From assembly GCF_000003195.3 (NCBI RefSeq), contig NC_012879.2:23735367-23799366 (forward strand): DNA of 64,000 nucleotides, given 5' to 3'. The notes below the pieces were generated by a model. The model was not told where the DNA came from and did not search any database. It was given only the letters and a program-made list of their open reading frames with translations. Origin of the DNA: Sorghum bicolor. Lineage: Eukaryota; Streptophyta; Magnoliopsida; Poales; Poaceae. The position numbers and the translations under genes are program-made. Of the stretch, positions 20,607 to 32,395 are shown one piece after another. How positions within the stretch are numbered: position 1 is the first letter of the stretch; each line of letters begins with the position of its first letter.

Positions 20607-23600
20607 TCAAAAACCTTCGTCAGAACCGACTGCTTGGATCGGTGGAATCTCGTAATCGGCAACCTTGAGAAAATCCTTCTCCCAAACTTCTCCTGAAATA
20701 CACCTAGTCCTCTCATAGGTGTCCGCCTCTGCCGATGTAATGACATAAGAAGAATCTCCTGGGACAATCTCAATTTTGTCTCCTACCAACTGAACCAAGC
20801 ATTGGTGCATTGTAGATGGGATGCAACAATTAGCGTGAATCCAATCTCTTCCCAATAGCAAGTTGTAAGCACCCTTTCCACTGATCACAAAGAAAGTTGT
20901 CGGCAAGGTTTTGCTGCCGATGGTCAACTCTACACATATTGCCCCCTTGACTGGAGACATGTTCCCTTCAAAGTCTTTAAGCATCATATCGGTCTTGGTC
21001 AAATCCTGATCCCCTATCCCAAGCTTCCGATATACTGCATATGGCATGATGTTGATAGCAGCCCCACCATCAACTAGAATCTTGGTCATCGGCTGCCCAT
21101 CAACCCTCCCCTTGACGAACAGAGCCTTGAGATGTTGTATTTCGTCATCAGCAGGTTTCTCGAAGATAGCTGTCATCGGATCCAGAGCCAATTGCACTAT
21201 TTGGTCAGAAAATTCCAATTCATCATCACTGGACGGCGCAAGAAACTCCATCGGCAACATAAAGACCATGTTGACATCTGCCGATGGTCCTTTCCCCTTG
21301 GGATCTGATTGCTGCTAATCTCCAGGCTTACCAGAGTTCTCACCCTTGCTTAGCCCTTCTCGCCTTTCACGCTGCAACCTCCTTTTCTGTGTCTTGGTCA
21401 ACCCCTCTGGACACCATGGAGGAAGCGGCCTCTGCCTTGCTGCTGGGCGATGATTTTCCCTTGACTCCATCCGATGCGTATTGGCATCCCGGCAAAATAT
21501 GAATTCGTCGGGAATTCGTGCATTAGCCATCTCCTCAAGTTCTTCCTGGTTCCTGGGAAAATACTAGACACGATCACCAAGCCTGTCGTGTACACTGAGT
21601 CTCCCCCCCAGCCGATCATGGACGGATGCTCTCCCTCTAATTGGCCCATCGAAGCGCCGATCATTATCACGATAGTTCCGATCGGACCTGTCGTACCGAT
21701 CGTAACCGTTGCACTCAGGGCAATCTCTGACAGTAGGAAGCTTGATATTCTCCTCCCAGCAATGGATGAAGAATGGGCAATTCCAGTGATCGCTATGCCG
21801 ATTCCACTCCTGCCGGCGTCTTTCTTCTTCCCGACGATAATCTTCTTACTGGCGCCGGTACCGATCTTCTCGTTGCTGCCAAGTTTCCCGAGGCTTTCTG
21901 TGAGTTATTATAATCCCAGATCGGGGAGGCCTTCCTGAGCTGGTCCCTTCCTGGACCAAGCCCCTTCCTCTCGCATCGGCATTAGTAACTTGATGCTGAG
22001 GATCCACCGATGCACTTCTTTCGGCTGCTTCTGAGGTTAAGACCTTGGCTTTTCCTTTAGCATCCAACATGTTCGTTGGGAAAGGATGTTGATCAATCTT
22101 CATCGGCTTCTGGGTCTTGGAGCTGTCAAATTTGATTCTCCCAGATTCTATAGCCGATTGCAGTTGCTGTCTGAACACCTTGCACTCGTTAGTGCCATGA
22201 GAAGTTGCATTGTGCCACTTGCAATATTTCATCTTTTTCAATTCTTCAGCCGACCGGATCACGTGATTAGGTGAGACTTTGATCTGACCTTCCTAGAGCA
22301 GAAAGTTGAATATCCTATCGTCTTTAGCGGTGTCAAACGCAAATTTCTCTGGTTCTTTATGTCCAAAAGGACAAGACATCGGCTTCTTGTTTTTCACCCA
22401 CTCTGCCAAGCCGATGACTGGTTCTTCATTGGAATCCGAGCTTGTTGCTTCATCAACGAACGACACCTTTTTGTTCCATGCTCTCTTGGGTTCAAACGGC
22501 TTGATGTCTTGATCAGAGATTCTTTGCACCAGATGACTTAAGCTTTCAAACTCCTGAGATGCGTATTTGTCCCTGATGTGTGGCAACAAACCCTGGAAAG
22601 CCAAATCGGCTAGCTGCCGATCATCCAGAACCAGACTATAGCACTTGTTCTTGACTTCCCGTATCCTCTGTACAAAACCCTCAACCGATTCATCATTACG
22701 CTGCCTTAATTTGACTAAATCGGTGATCTTCTTCTCATGGACCCCAAAAAAGAAGTATTTGTGGAATTGTTTTTCCAGATCGGCCCAAGTAATCACTGAG
22801 TTGGGAGGTAGTGATATAAACCAGATAAAGGTCGATCTAGACAATGATGATGAGAATAGACGAACCCTTAACTCATCCCTGTTACCAGCTTCTCCGCATT
22901 GAATGATGAACCTGTTGACGTGTTCCATGGTCGACGTGTCATCCTGCCCAGAAAACTTAGTAAAATCCGGTACCTTGTACCGATGTGGAAGCGGAATCAA
23001 GTCGTATGCAGGAGGATACGGCGTCCGATAAGAGTAAGTATTGACTTTGGGTTTTATCCCGAATTGGTCTCTCATTACTTCAGAAATCTTATCGGCCCAG
23101 TATGCATCGGCATCTTGCCGATGGGGCGGTTGCGGATCAGGTGCCTGTTGGTAAGCCTCCACGTGTCTGTTCGGTGCACGATCTGCAAGGAACATTGGGT
23201 TGATCATCTGACCTCCAACCTGTGGACCACCAAGCTGTTGCCCACCAATCTGCTGTCCGCTGACCTGCTGCCCGAGATTCATTGGCTGGTTAGGGATCCC
23301 CTGATTCTGGAACCCGGGATAGATCTGTCCTTGTTGGAACCCTGTAACCTGGTGACTCAGTTGGGGCATTTGCGGAAAGACTTGCTGCCCAAGCCATCCA
23401 TTATTAGCGTTCATCAGCATAGGCCCTGCCGATGACTGGTAATTGGGCATCATCATTGAATTGACATACCCTGATTGAGCCATAGACCTCTGTTGCATCA
23501 GCATCGAGTCTGCCGCTGCGTTAGGCATCTGGAACATTGGAGCTTGAGAATTCCCAGTGTAAGGTCTTGCAGTAGTAGTTGTAGTATACTGGGGACTCTG

Positions 23601-24263
23601 GTTCATCAGCATATTGGGAGGTGCCGATGCCATAGGAGTCTTGCCTCTCATATCAGTCGTCTGCGATGTACCCGGCGTTAATTCTGGAGGCATGCCATAA
23701 CCCCACCAGTTGGGAGGAGGAGTTAACCCTGTCATTGCCGATGCTAACAGATCTGTGGCAAGTTTAATCTGCCCATCTGAAGTCTGTGGATTAGTTGTCA
23801 TTGGCGTAGACTGTCCATTGGTGACTCCCAACGTGCTTGGCGGAACAGGAATCTCCATACCCGCAGCGGCCGTAGCAGCCGATGGAGCTGTGACCACTGG
23901 TGACTTTGGTTGGTGATAAGTGGGGCCCACATAATCCGGTGGCAATTGTCCTTCCTTGAAAGTTCTTGCCACGGCATTGAAAACCGTATTAGACAGTACA
24001 CCAGCTTGGTTGATCAAAGCACGGTTGATAGCGCTGTCAACCATCTCTTGAAGTTTGCCGGGATTGGCTTCAAAAGTAACCTGCCGAGGTGCCGGCAGTG
24101 CATCCTTCTGAATCACTTCACCGCTCCCATTTATGCTGAAGGACCTTAGGCATTGCTGCTTGTAATCCTCCATGGCTTTGGCAATAGCTTGCTTCTGCTC
24201 ATCCTTGAGATTGGCTTCAGTCACGGGGATGACGTTCTCTTGGTCAAACTCAGAAGTCGACAT
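20607..24263 (-). pseudogene. Element A gag-protease, four in-frame stops
   Basis: Starts at ATG 24,263 (MSTSEFDQEN); the longer open frame from 24,338 would include leader sequence. A low-complexity Gln/Met/Pro/Gly-rich stretch is followed by the gag domain (PDFTKFSGQDD... through LADLAFQGLLP), then Cys/His knuckles (CKWHN...C and a CPFF..CW...CPEC block near 21,730-21,790) and an aspartic protease with LVDGGAAINIMP and LLLGRDW. One reading frame runs throughout but is cut by TAG 22,293-22,295, TAA 21,846-21,848, TAG 21,564-21,566 and TAG 21,315-21,317. A further 1-base shift near 20,609 separates it from the reverse transcriptase frame across the B insertion. Confidence 0.85.
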
Positions 24264-24284
24264 GTTGATCTTGATCTTGAATCG

Positions 24285-24302
24285 GTCCCACCGGGCGTGC
24301 CA
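24285..24302 (-). other. Primer-binding site of element A
   Basis: The minus strand reads TGGCACGCCCGGTGGGAC, seven bases after the LTR end at 24,310. It matches the element B site at 13 of 18 positions. Placing it here fixes the LTR edge at TGTTGGTGC rather than further right. Confidence 0.65.
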
Positions 24303-24309
24303 AAAGATG

Positions 24310-25031
24310 TGTTGGTGCAAAAGTTGATCTGCAAACACAAAGGGCTAATACCCGATTCAAACGTTAAGGCGTGCCAGCAGATTTGACCCTGCTATCGGCA
24401 AAGGTAGTAACTCGAATACTTTAGTCCTGACAACAGCGATGCGCCCGGATGTCACGGCTAAGAGGTATGCACGCGGAACTTGAGAACGCGCCAAGCTTAA
24501 GTCGACGAATTCCTAAGAACTCGTAATGAAAAGGAAAAAGTATGACGAAGTCGTCGAAAAAGTAGATGCTAGAATATGAGTAAAAACTTGTGTTTGATTG
24601 ATTGATCGATTCTTTGATTACAAGGCCCTAGGGTCTATATTTATACCCTGCTCAAAGAGTTACAACCAGACACGACTAGAATTCGAATTCCAAATTACAT
24701 AGAATCCGTATACAAAACGATTTAAATAATTAAGGAAAACATAAAGCTATCCCCCCTGGACAAGCTGGAACATCTCCACAAACCGATCGGCAACTCCCGG
24801 ACTCTCCCTCCGTATCATCAACAGACTCCCTTGTCATAGTCATCGGCAGACTTCCTTGTCGTAGCCATCGGCACAGACAAATCACCATCTACAGACTTAG
24901 TCACGTTCAATCTCTCCTTCATCGGCAACCACCCTCATCGGCAATTCATCCTGCAGACAAAACAACGTCGTCCTATCCTGCCGGCCTGTATTCTACCGAA
25001 CATGGACACGTGCCCAAAAACGGTGTCAACA
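24310..25031 (-). repeat. Element A 5' LTR (complete, 722 bp)
   Basis: Bounded by TGTTGGTGC and TGTCAACA. Positions 24,403-25,031 match the left LTR. A TATA-like motif is at 24,636-24,647 on the minus strand. Directly to the right stands gagtc and element C sequence. Confidence 0.85.
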
Positions 25032-25059
25032 GAGTCACACACGCGGCACTTGATGAGGG

Positions 25060-26931
25060 TTACTTCTTCTTATGCCATTCTCTTCTGCTTGATCTTGGGT
25101 TCTTGGATTCGGCCCTTTTCCTATTGGTACCTGGTTTCCTCGAGTTTCTTGCTTCTTTTTCATCAGGTTGCCTTGCTTGCAAGTTAGTTGCATACGAAGG
25201 ACCAAGGGCAAAGGAAAATGTTTCTCTTTTCCTAGCAAGAGTCATTTGGATTTTTCGAGAAACGATGTAAATGCAAGCATTAATAGTTTTAAGAAAAGGA
25301 CGTCCCAGGATTAGAGGGACATCTTTACTCTTGCCCATGTCTAATATCATAGAGTCAGTAGGGACGTAAGAGCCTCTAATTTGAACTAACAGATCAGTAG
25401 CTATTCCTTCTATATGTTCATTGATTAGCAAGTTGCAAATAAGCAGCAACAGGGGCCATAGGTGAGTAGAATAGAGTGTTATACATTTTCTTAGACATTA
25501 TATTAACACTTGAGCCTAGATCACAAACAACATTCTAAAAGTATGAGGCCTAATAGTGCAATCAACTATAGGACTACCGGGATCACTTTTGTTAATAGGA
25601 AGATCTTGATCTTCAAAGTTAAAATACTTTATATCAACAAGATTGGCAGTCCCCATATTTTCAGGCTTACTAGGAATTTTACCAGATTCAAAAGATGGTA
25701 TAGCGGAAGCAATTTCAGCTAATTGGGTTTCTAGCATCTTATTAAAGCTAAGTTGATTTTCATAGCAGAAGAGAAATCATCCAATTTAGCATTTATATTC
25801 TCAAGCATTTTGTCATTAGAAACTAAGTTGATTTTCATAGCAGAAGATAAATCATCCAATTTAGCATTTATATTCTCAAGCATCTTGTCATTAGCAAGCA
25901 ACTTTTTATTTAAGTTGTCAGTTAACCTTCCTTGACTATAAACAAGATCTTTTAAACTCGGATACCCATTGTTGTTGTTATTATTGGGAAAATTAGAATG
26001 AGGAAATGAATTAAAATGTTACCTTGAGAATTGGAGCGCTAATTCTATCATTGATTTGGTTGGCGAAAACCATTATCATTGTTGAAGAAGTTGAGATCTT
26101 CATGAGTCTCGGGAAGTGATTGCCGGAATGTCCAGATTCACCACAGACTTCGCAAATCATATGAGAATCCAGGGATTGAACAATGTCTTGAGTACTCATC
26201 TTTTCATATTGTTCCAGCTTCTTGGCCAATACATTCATCTTGGCTACAATCATGTCAGCTTCATTAAGAGAATGCATACGTCTCTTGTGGGGCTGTAGTC
26301 GTTCATCTTTCCATCCTTGATTGGACACCATCTTCTCTATCAGTGCTTTAGCGTCTGCAACACCAAGAGAGAAAAAGGCACCGCCAGCCACGGCATCTAA
26401 ATGGCTCCTATCTTACGGGACTAGACCATGATAGAAGTTCTTGATCAAAAGCCAGTCTTCCATCCCATGGTGCAGACAGGGGGCGACATACTCTTGCATT
26501 CTCGCCCAAGCATCAGGAATGGATTCCTCATCTTATTGTGTAAAACTAGAGATTTTATTGCAAAGAGCATTGGTCTTACCCATAGGGAAGAACTTAACAA
26601 GGAAAGCATTGGAACACTTATCCCATGTATCTACAGAATCATGATTGGCATAGAACCATTGCTTCGCTTTTCCTAGCAGAGAGAAAGGAAAGAGACAAAG
26701 ACAGATAGCTTCTTGTGGGATTCCCTTAATGGTAAAGGTGCCTCATATCTCCAAGAAATGTTGGAGATGCGCATTGGCATCTTCATGAGCTTTGCCATAG
26801 AAAGGACTAGCTTGGACCATAGTGATCAATGTAGGTTTCAACTCAAAATTGGAGTTAGCATTAATTACGACTGGACCGGTTGCTACATTAGCAATAGAAG
26901 GAGCAGAGAATTCACGAATGGTCTTGGCCAT
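25060..26931 (-). pseudogene. Element C gag-protease remnant
   Basis: Pieces in order on the minus strand: a gag start at 26,931 (MAKTIREFSAPSIANVATG), a gag middle near 26,391-26,011 with the zinc knuckle CEVCGESGHSGNHFP, a downstream piece at 25,737-25,516, and a protease-like end at 25,449-25,060 (MGKSKDVPLILGRPFLKT). The same order and wording recur in element H gag at 61,844-63,175, supporting the Athila-like assignment. Stops and frame changes separate the pieces, and the knuckle's last cysteine is replaced (HFP). Reverse transcriptase is cut off by the A insertion. Confidence 0.75.
25748..25897 (-). repeat. 75-bp tandem duplication inside element C gag
   Basis: Two near-identical copies start at 25,748 and 25,823 (CTAAGTTGATTTTCATAGCA in each). 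The 75-base period keeps frame, so it would add 25 residues to the coiled-coil part of gag. Confidence 0.85.
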
Positions 26932-27064
26932 GTTTGTGAGGAAAGGGATGATAGAAAAGAAAAAGGGTAAGAAGGAAATGAAAGGTAAAATTAATAGGAT
27001 AAATTGAAAAAAACATACTCCAAAGATTGGTTCTTAAAGAACACGATGCTCACACTAATTGCCT

Positions 27065-27082
27065 TCCCCGGCAACGGTGCTA
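27065..27082 (-). other. Primer-binding site of element C (tRNA-Asp type, decayed)
   Basis: The minus strand reads TAGCACCGTTGCCGGGGA, two changes from TGGCGCCGTTGCCGGGGA, eight bases from the LTR start at 27,091. Confidence 0.75.
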
Positions 27083-27336
27083 GAAATGCTTGTTGGAAAT
27101 TCTTAACGCAATCATCCAAAGTAGACACTAAGTCTAGTCCCTGGCAGCAGTGCTAGAAATGCTTAATGACACTTCTTAGTAATACTAAGAAAGGACAGCG
27201 GTTAACTACTATCCTTGAAGCATCGGGTCAGTAGTTCTTAGCTACGCCTAAGGTGAGGCTAGAGTTGGCTAGTCTACTAATGCCTAGCGGGGTTGTCAAT
27301 CCCAATACTAATAGGGCCAACAGGTGTGAATGTAAT

Positions 27337-28675
27337 TGTTGACACTTGCTAACACCACTTGAATACTAGGTTGTCATCCACAGCATGGCACTAGAGTGTA
27401 CTATGGTATTTATACACACACAGATAATCCGCAAGCGCACGGATACCGTTGAAGCTTTTACCCGGTTAAAGGTTTTATCGTATCCACAGGGAAACGGGAG
27501 AACCAACTACGCTCTACCTTAACCAAGATAAGTAAATAGGTGTAAATAGGAAAGATAGTAGAATCAAATAAGAACAATATTAAAGGTAAGATAACAGTGG
27601 GTGATAATATGGGAATAGAGAGTAGAGCAATTCTAGTATATGGGCGATGGTAGCAGAATAGAGAGGATAACTATGGTTTCTCTACTTCAAAGGGGTATGT
27701 CTATGTCTGGGACGAACCACGTGATAAGAGTACACCACAAAGGATGCTTATCCTTAGGCCGATAAACCCTACCCATCCTGCTAACGAGAGGTGGACTACA
27801 GAGGACCAACGTAACTGTCACCTACGCGGCCTACCACACGATCCAGCTAGACAGGGGATATCCACAAGTAATCTACATCTAAGCACCTCGCTTACACCTA
27901 TACTACAACTCTCACCTATAGCGTCCTATAGATTAAAGTACTCAAAAGAGTTGTGAACCAGAGCATACATGATTAGTAATTGCATAATGAATTATTAGTA
28001 GATTACCAGAGTCATCCCATGAGCAAGCTTGATTAGAGCTTGATCATGATGAAGTACAACCTGAGGAAGAACCGACTGGCCGGCCTCTCCTCTAATCCTC
28101 CTTCGCTCTCCATCTCGCTACTATCTAGATCTACTCTAGTTTAGAGAAGAGAGGAGAGCTCTCATCTCTAAACCCTAGCTTTTGCTCTGTCTATGAATAA
28201 TGAATAATGATCAAGGGGTGCCTCTTCTAGGGGCCAGGGGGTCTGGTTATATAGTCTTTTCAGATGAATCTAGGCCGTCGGATCAAACCGACATTGATCG
28301 TGTGGTTTTCCTTGAAGTATTAGGTCGGTGGAGCATGATCCGCGAAGTTGAAGCTGATTGGTTACTGTAGCTGGGCGGGCACCCAAGGGACTTGGGCGGG
28401 CGCCCTGCCCCCAGGCCCGATCGGCCTCCCGTTCGTTCCCGTGGCTTTTGGAGTCTTCTAGATGGTAGAAAATTGCGCGGCACGTTAATATCTCTATGTA
28501 AACCTGACGTGTGGTCCTTTCTTTCATATTTCCTGATAACCCCCTGCAGAAATAGACAAACACCAAAACTCGTGGAATTCTGTCAGACAAAACCCTAAGT
28601 CTAGATGTTGATTTCATTAGGATCCTTTTCTTTGTTTATTTGATAATTAAATTTGATACTTAAGGACCGTCAACA
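27337..28675 (-). repeat. Element D 3' LTR
   Basis: 1,339 bp. Minus-strand TATA-like GACTATATAACC at 28,245-28,256; GC-rich imperfect palindromes (GGGCGGGC and GGGCGGGCGCCCTG) about 120 bases upstream of it. Short open frames here recur identically in the other LTR and are not genes. Confidence 0.95.
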
Positions 28676-31600
28676 AACTCCCCCAAGCTTACCTCTTGCT
28701 CGTCCCTGAGCAAGGATAGACTCAGCAATGGATCAGAAGTTGTTGCAATATCTTAAAAATTTGACGGTAGACATGCTTTTAAATAAGATCCTATCTCTAA
28801 GTTAGAGTAAACTGTCAAGAACTAAAACTTACTTACTTTACCTTTCACTATGGGACTTGTAACCGTCACTTCCATCTTGAGCAATTAAAAGATAGAACAG
28901 TCTAGTAAAGTGCCATGTCTCTTATTCTTGATCAGCTATAACTCTGGAGTTTTTTTGCAGATTTTCAAATAAAACTCAAAGATTCCTTGTATGACTCTCT
29001 AAATCTCTCTTTTGTGGTATTTCTGGATCCTTACCAAGGCAGTGATGGTATATGCCTTCTCTCAAGATATGTGGTATTTGTGGTATAAGGCATAGTGACA
29101 TTGCCTTCTCTCTCACCCTACTCTAATAAGGCTTTAATATCTGGAGCTCATAGGTGGGAGATAAAGTATACAAACTTACAAGACATTTATTGTATAGTCA
29201 AACCATGGATCCAAAGAAACAAATCAATAAGCCAAATCAAGATGTGCATGTGTGGCGAATGAATGGTGTATGGTGATGATGGTGATAACAATGGTGGGAA
29301 GTCTAATTCTACTTTTGCTCTTTTGAGGGGATACATACCTTCCTTGCTTTTTGAAACTTTATGAGGAGAATGAGATGCTCTTCTTTTTCTTTCCTCTCAG
29401 GTGGGTATCCTGTACCCCTAATTCTACTGTCGGACACTTGTCCATTTTTACCTCTCGTCTCACTCTTTTTTTTTCTTTCGAGGTTCCGGGCACTTGCCCC
29501 TTTTTATTTCCTCGTTTATTTATTTTTTTTCTTTTCTTCTCTTTTCTTTTTTTTTCAGAGCACTCATCTCTTGAGATAATATAGCAAGTGGTAGTAGCAA
29601 GATAACTTGAGCATTTATTTCATAAGGGAAAACAGAAATATTTTTGGCTATTCTCTCCCGAATTAGGAGCAGAATATTTTTGGGTGGTTCTGGAGATGGA
29701 CATGGATGGATATATGTGGATGGTACTTCCAGAGTAGAAGTAGCATATATAAGTGAACGTGCAAGTGAATCTTGATTTAACCACATGACAAGCTCCTAAG
29801 GGTCTACACAGCTTGACCACACTCAATGCTCATAAGCAGTAAATAGTAACTGTGTGGCTCAAAGTCTAGCAAGCATGTATATATGGCTGTGGTAGGAATT
29901 TAAACTCTCATCATACAGGAACTCATCATGCAATATTTTAAAGATTTTTTAAAGATAAAATTCTCCAGAATTTTAGCATCTCTAGGAACAGATAAACAGC
30001 AGCTCAACCTTCCCATATCATATCCGTTAGCAACTTAGATTTCAGATCAAGTTTTCATCCCACAAGTTTAGATCTAGAGCAAGCTTTAAATTATAACAGT
30101 TATGTCTAAACTTGAGAGAGAACTTCAAATTTGCAAATTAGGCAGAGCAACTATTCATCATATCCATGCTAGAGTTTTATTATTAAGATTCAGATTAGCA
30201 TAGCCACTTTATTTATTTATTAAACACACTAAGCAAAAGATATATATATAAGCACAAAATCTTTATTTGGTTTTTCATAGTTTATGTATTTTAATATTCT
30301 AATATAATATAAGTATAAAGATAGGTAGAAATACTTAGGGAGATAAATGGGGGTGCTCTCCCCCAAGCTGAATTTTGACGTAATTTCTCTTGATGTAGCT
30401 AGCAGGTGGCAGAGGTGTATTTGAAAGTTAGCAGCATTCTGACAGCGATTAGAATGTCCTCCGTCTACTAGTCTTCTTGATTCTTAAATTCTGTGGAGCT
30501 CAAATAGACAACAAAGCTTGTGGAACTAATTAAGTGTTAGCATAAATATCTAGCCTTTATCATGTTGAGCTTCCTCAATAAATATTACTCCCTATTTTTG
30601 TATTTTTATTTTATAAAGCAGAAAAGAAATATTTATTTTATTTTTATGCCACCACAGTGAAGGTACTTATGGGTTTTATGCCACTCGTATACTCACATGG
30701 GGCTTAGTATTTTTTAACATTTTTATTTTCTTTTCAAGATAGCATGATGAACTAATAATCTATTTAAGGAAAGTAAATAATTAAAGGAAAAGGGAATGCA
30801 GAAAGGATAAATATGGATAACTATCGATCTTACCTTTCGGCGAGGGTTCAATGTTTTAAGTCTTCTTAACAAGACTTCTCACCGTGTTCATTCTTCAGGT
30901 GCGTCATTTGATTCAGGTGCGGACCTTGACGTATGCACCTCTTCGTTTGCCGAGCAGTTCGAAGTGCGGCGTTGGCAGTATCCTGCTCACTGTGTTTGTC
31001 CTCGTAGATCCAGATCCTTCACTTGGTAGAGTCTGAGAGTTATAAAACTCCTCCATGTTTTGCTCGAAGTGTACCTGCTCATAGAGACAAGGCAGAGATC
31101 AAGTGCATGGGTCCTGTTGGTGGAAAACACCAACAGAACCTAAAGTGTATGTGTTCTTCTCTAACCCTAAGCATAGTGAGCAAGACAAAGTTGATGGATG
31201 AAAAGTTCATGAGTGTAGCACTTATAACATTTGTCAGATCAGATCGCTCAACCTTATGGAAAGATAATTTATCTATGTATATGTCTTTTTCTTTATATCT
31301 CTCAATGATTGAATGTGTAACATTTTAGCTCATATGATTAGGAGTGTGGGATCATGGAGGTAGTACTAAGAACAAGGATTAAATGACTAAACATGTTGAA
31401 TCAGTTGGGTTGGTTAATCTAGAGTTGTAAATCATACATGTTTGTCTCTTTTATTTATATGAACGCCAGAACCAAGGAGAAGCTTATAAAAGTGATAGTC
31501 AAGTACCTTAAGATGTTACCTTGCTTGAAGAGTGATGGTACAGTATCACCTTGTGGAAGCTTTCCTTTCTTAGCGGTTGTGCATCGTGTTTGTGGCACCC

Positions 31601-32395
31601 TCCATGGATCATCTCTCTATGATGAATGAGCTATGTCCTTCTTGTGCAAATTGTTAAACTTCATGTGTCACTCTCTTCGTCTCTGATGTGAGTTTATCTC
31701 AGGACTTCCCAAATCGATATTGAAAGTTTTTCTGCAGGGGTTAGTCCGACAAAAATATACCAATGTCTACACAAGCAGTTTTTAGTTCAATAACCGAACT
31801 AGACTCCATGTCTAATCAGATTAAGGAAGGCTATTTAACCTAAGCACCATGCTTAATTTAAAAGCCAATAGAAGTATGTGCAGTACTTCCAAACTAACAC
31901 TTAGTAGTAAATATACAAAGGTAATATGACAGCATTTATAGAGATCTACTCAAGTGGAGATGAAGTAGTGTGATTAGTATTTAACAAATGGGATATTGAG
32001 CATGTCTTAAAGGTAGGGACAACCAACATAGCAACATGGCAAAGGATGTTTTTATGTAAAGTACTCCCCCAAGCTTGAATTTTTTAGAATTCAAGTTTGG
32101 ATGAATTTAATTTAGTGTTGCATGATGATTGATTGGACATACCTTGTACTTGCTTGTCATTCATCTGATCTTCTTGTTCCAATCCTGGAAAGGTTAGTGA
32201 CAAGAATACCCGAAGGAATATTTTTACAATTATCCTTATATGCTCAATACACAAGGTAATGTTGCAAATAATTAAAAACTCATGTTATGATCTGATCATT
32301 GCTTATTTTAGGACACCAAGCTTGTCCTTGGGAAACCATCAATTTATGTCGGCGAAGTGGTTTCCCTTCCAACGCTGACCTATATTAAGATCAAC
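28676..32395. other. Element D non-coding interior
   Basis: 3.7 kb without usable open frames. A pyrimidine-rich stretch (29,380-29,560) has repeated 'cgaggttccggRcac' words that also occur in element H at 58,980-59,060, as does the segment next to the LTR (CTTGCTCGTCC near 28,696 and 58,562). The non-coding part is thus partly conserved between families and may hold packaging or RNA-processing signals; this is inference. Confidence 0.6.

Larger units (their letters stand above)
685..25031 (-). mobile_element. Element A: Tat-type Ty3/gypsy retrotransposon with antisense PMD gene, interrupted by element B
   Basis: A runs on the minus strand: 5' LTR (24,310-25,031), primer site, gag-protease (24,263-20,607), then reverse transcriptase-RNase H-integrase (8,629-5,424), an antisense gene (1,969-5,266), polypurine tract and a truncated 3' LTR (685-1,313). 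Element B splits it between protease and reverse transcriptase. The LTRs differ at roughly 10 of 629 shared positions by eye. Coding regions carry several stops and frameshifts, so A is defective. It was probably inserted in element C, whose sequence resumes at 25,032. Tat lineage is inferred from pol similarity and from the extra antisense gene. Confidence 0.85.

Noticed and set aside
22293..22295. Programmed stop-codon readthrough in element A gag
   Set aside because: Three more in-frame stops follow in the same frame, so simple decay is more likely than regulated readthrough.
27744..27956. A 70-aa frame, repeated identically at 34,332-34,544
   Set aside because: Both lie at the same place in the two LTRs of element D; the identity reflects LTR duplication, not a gene family.
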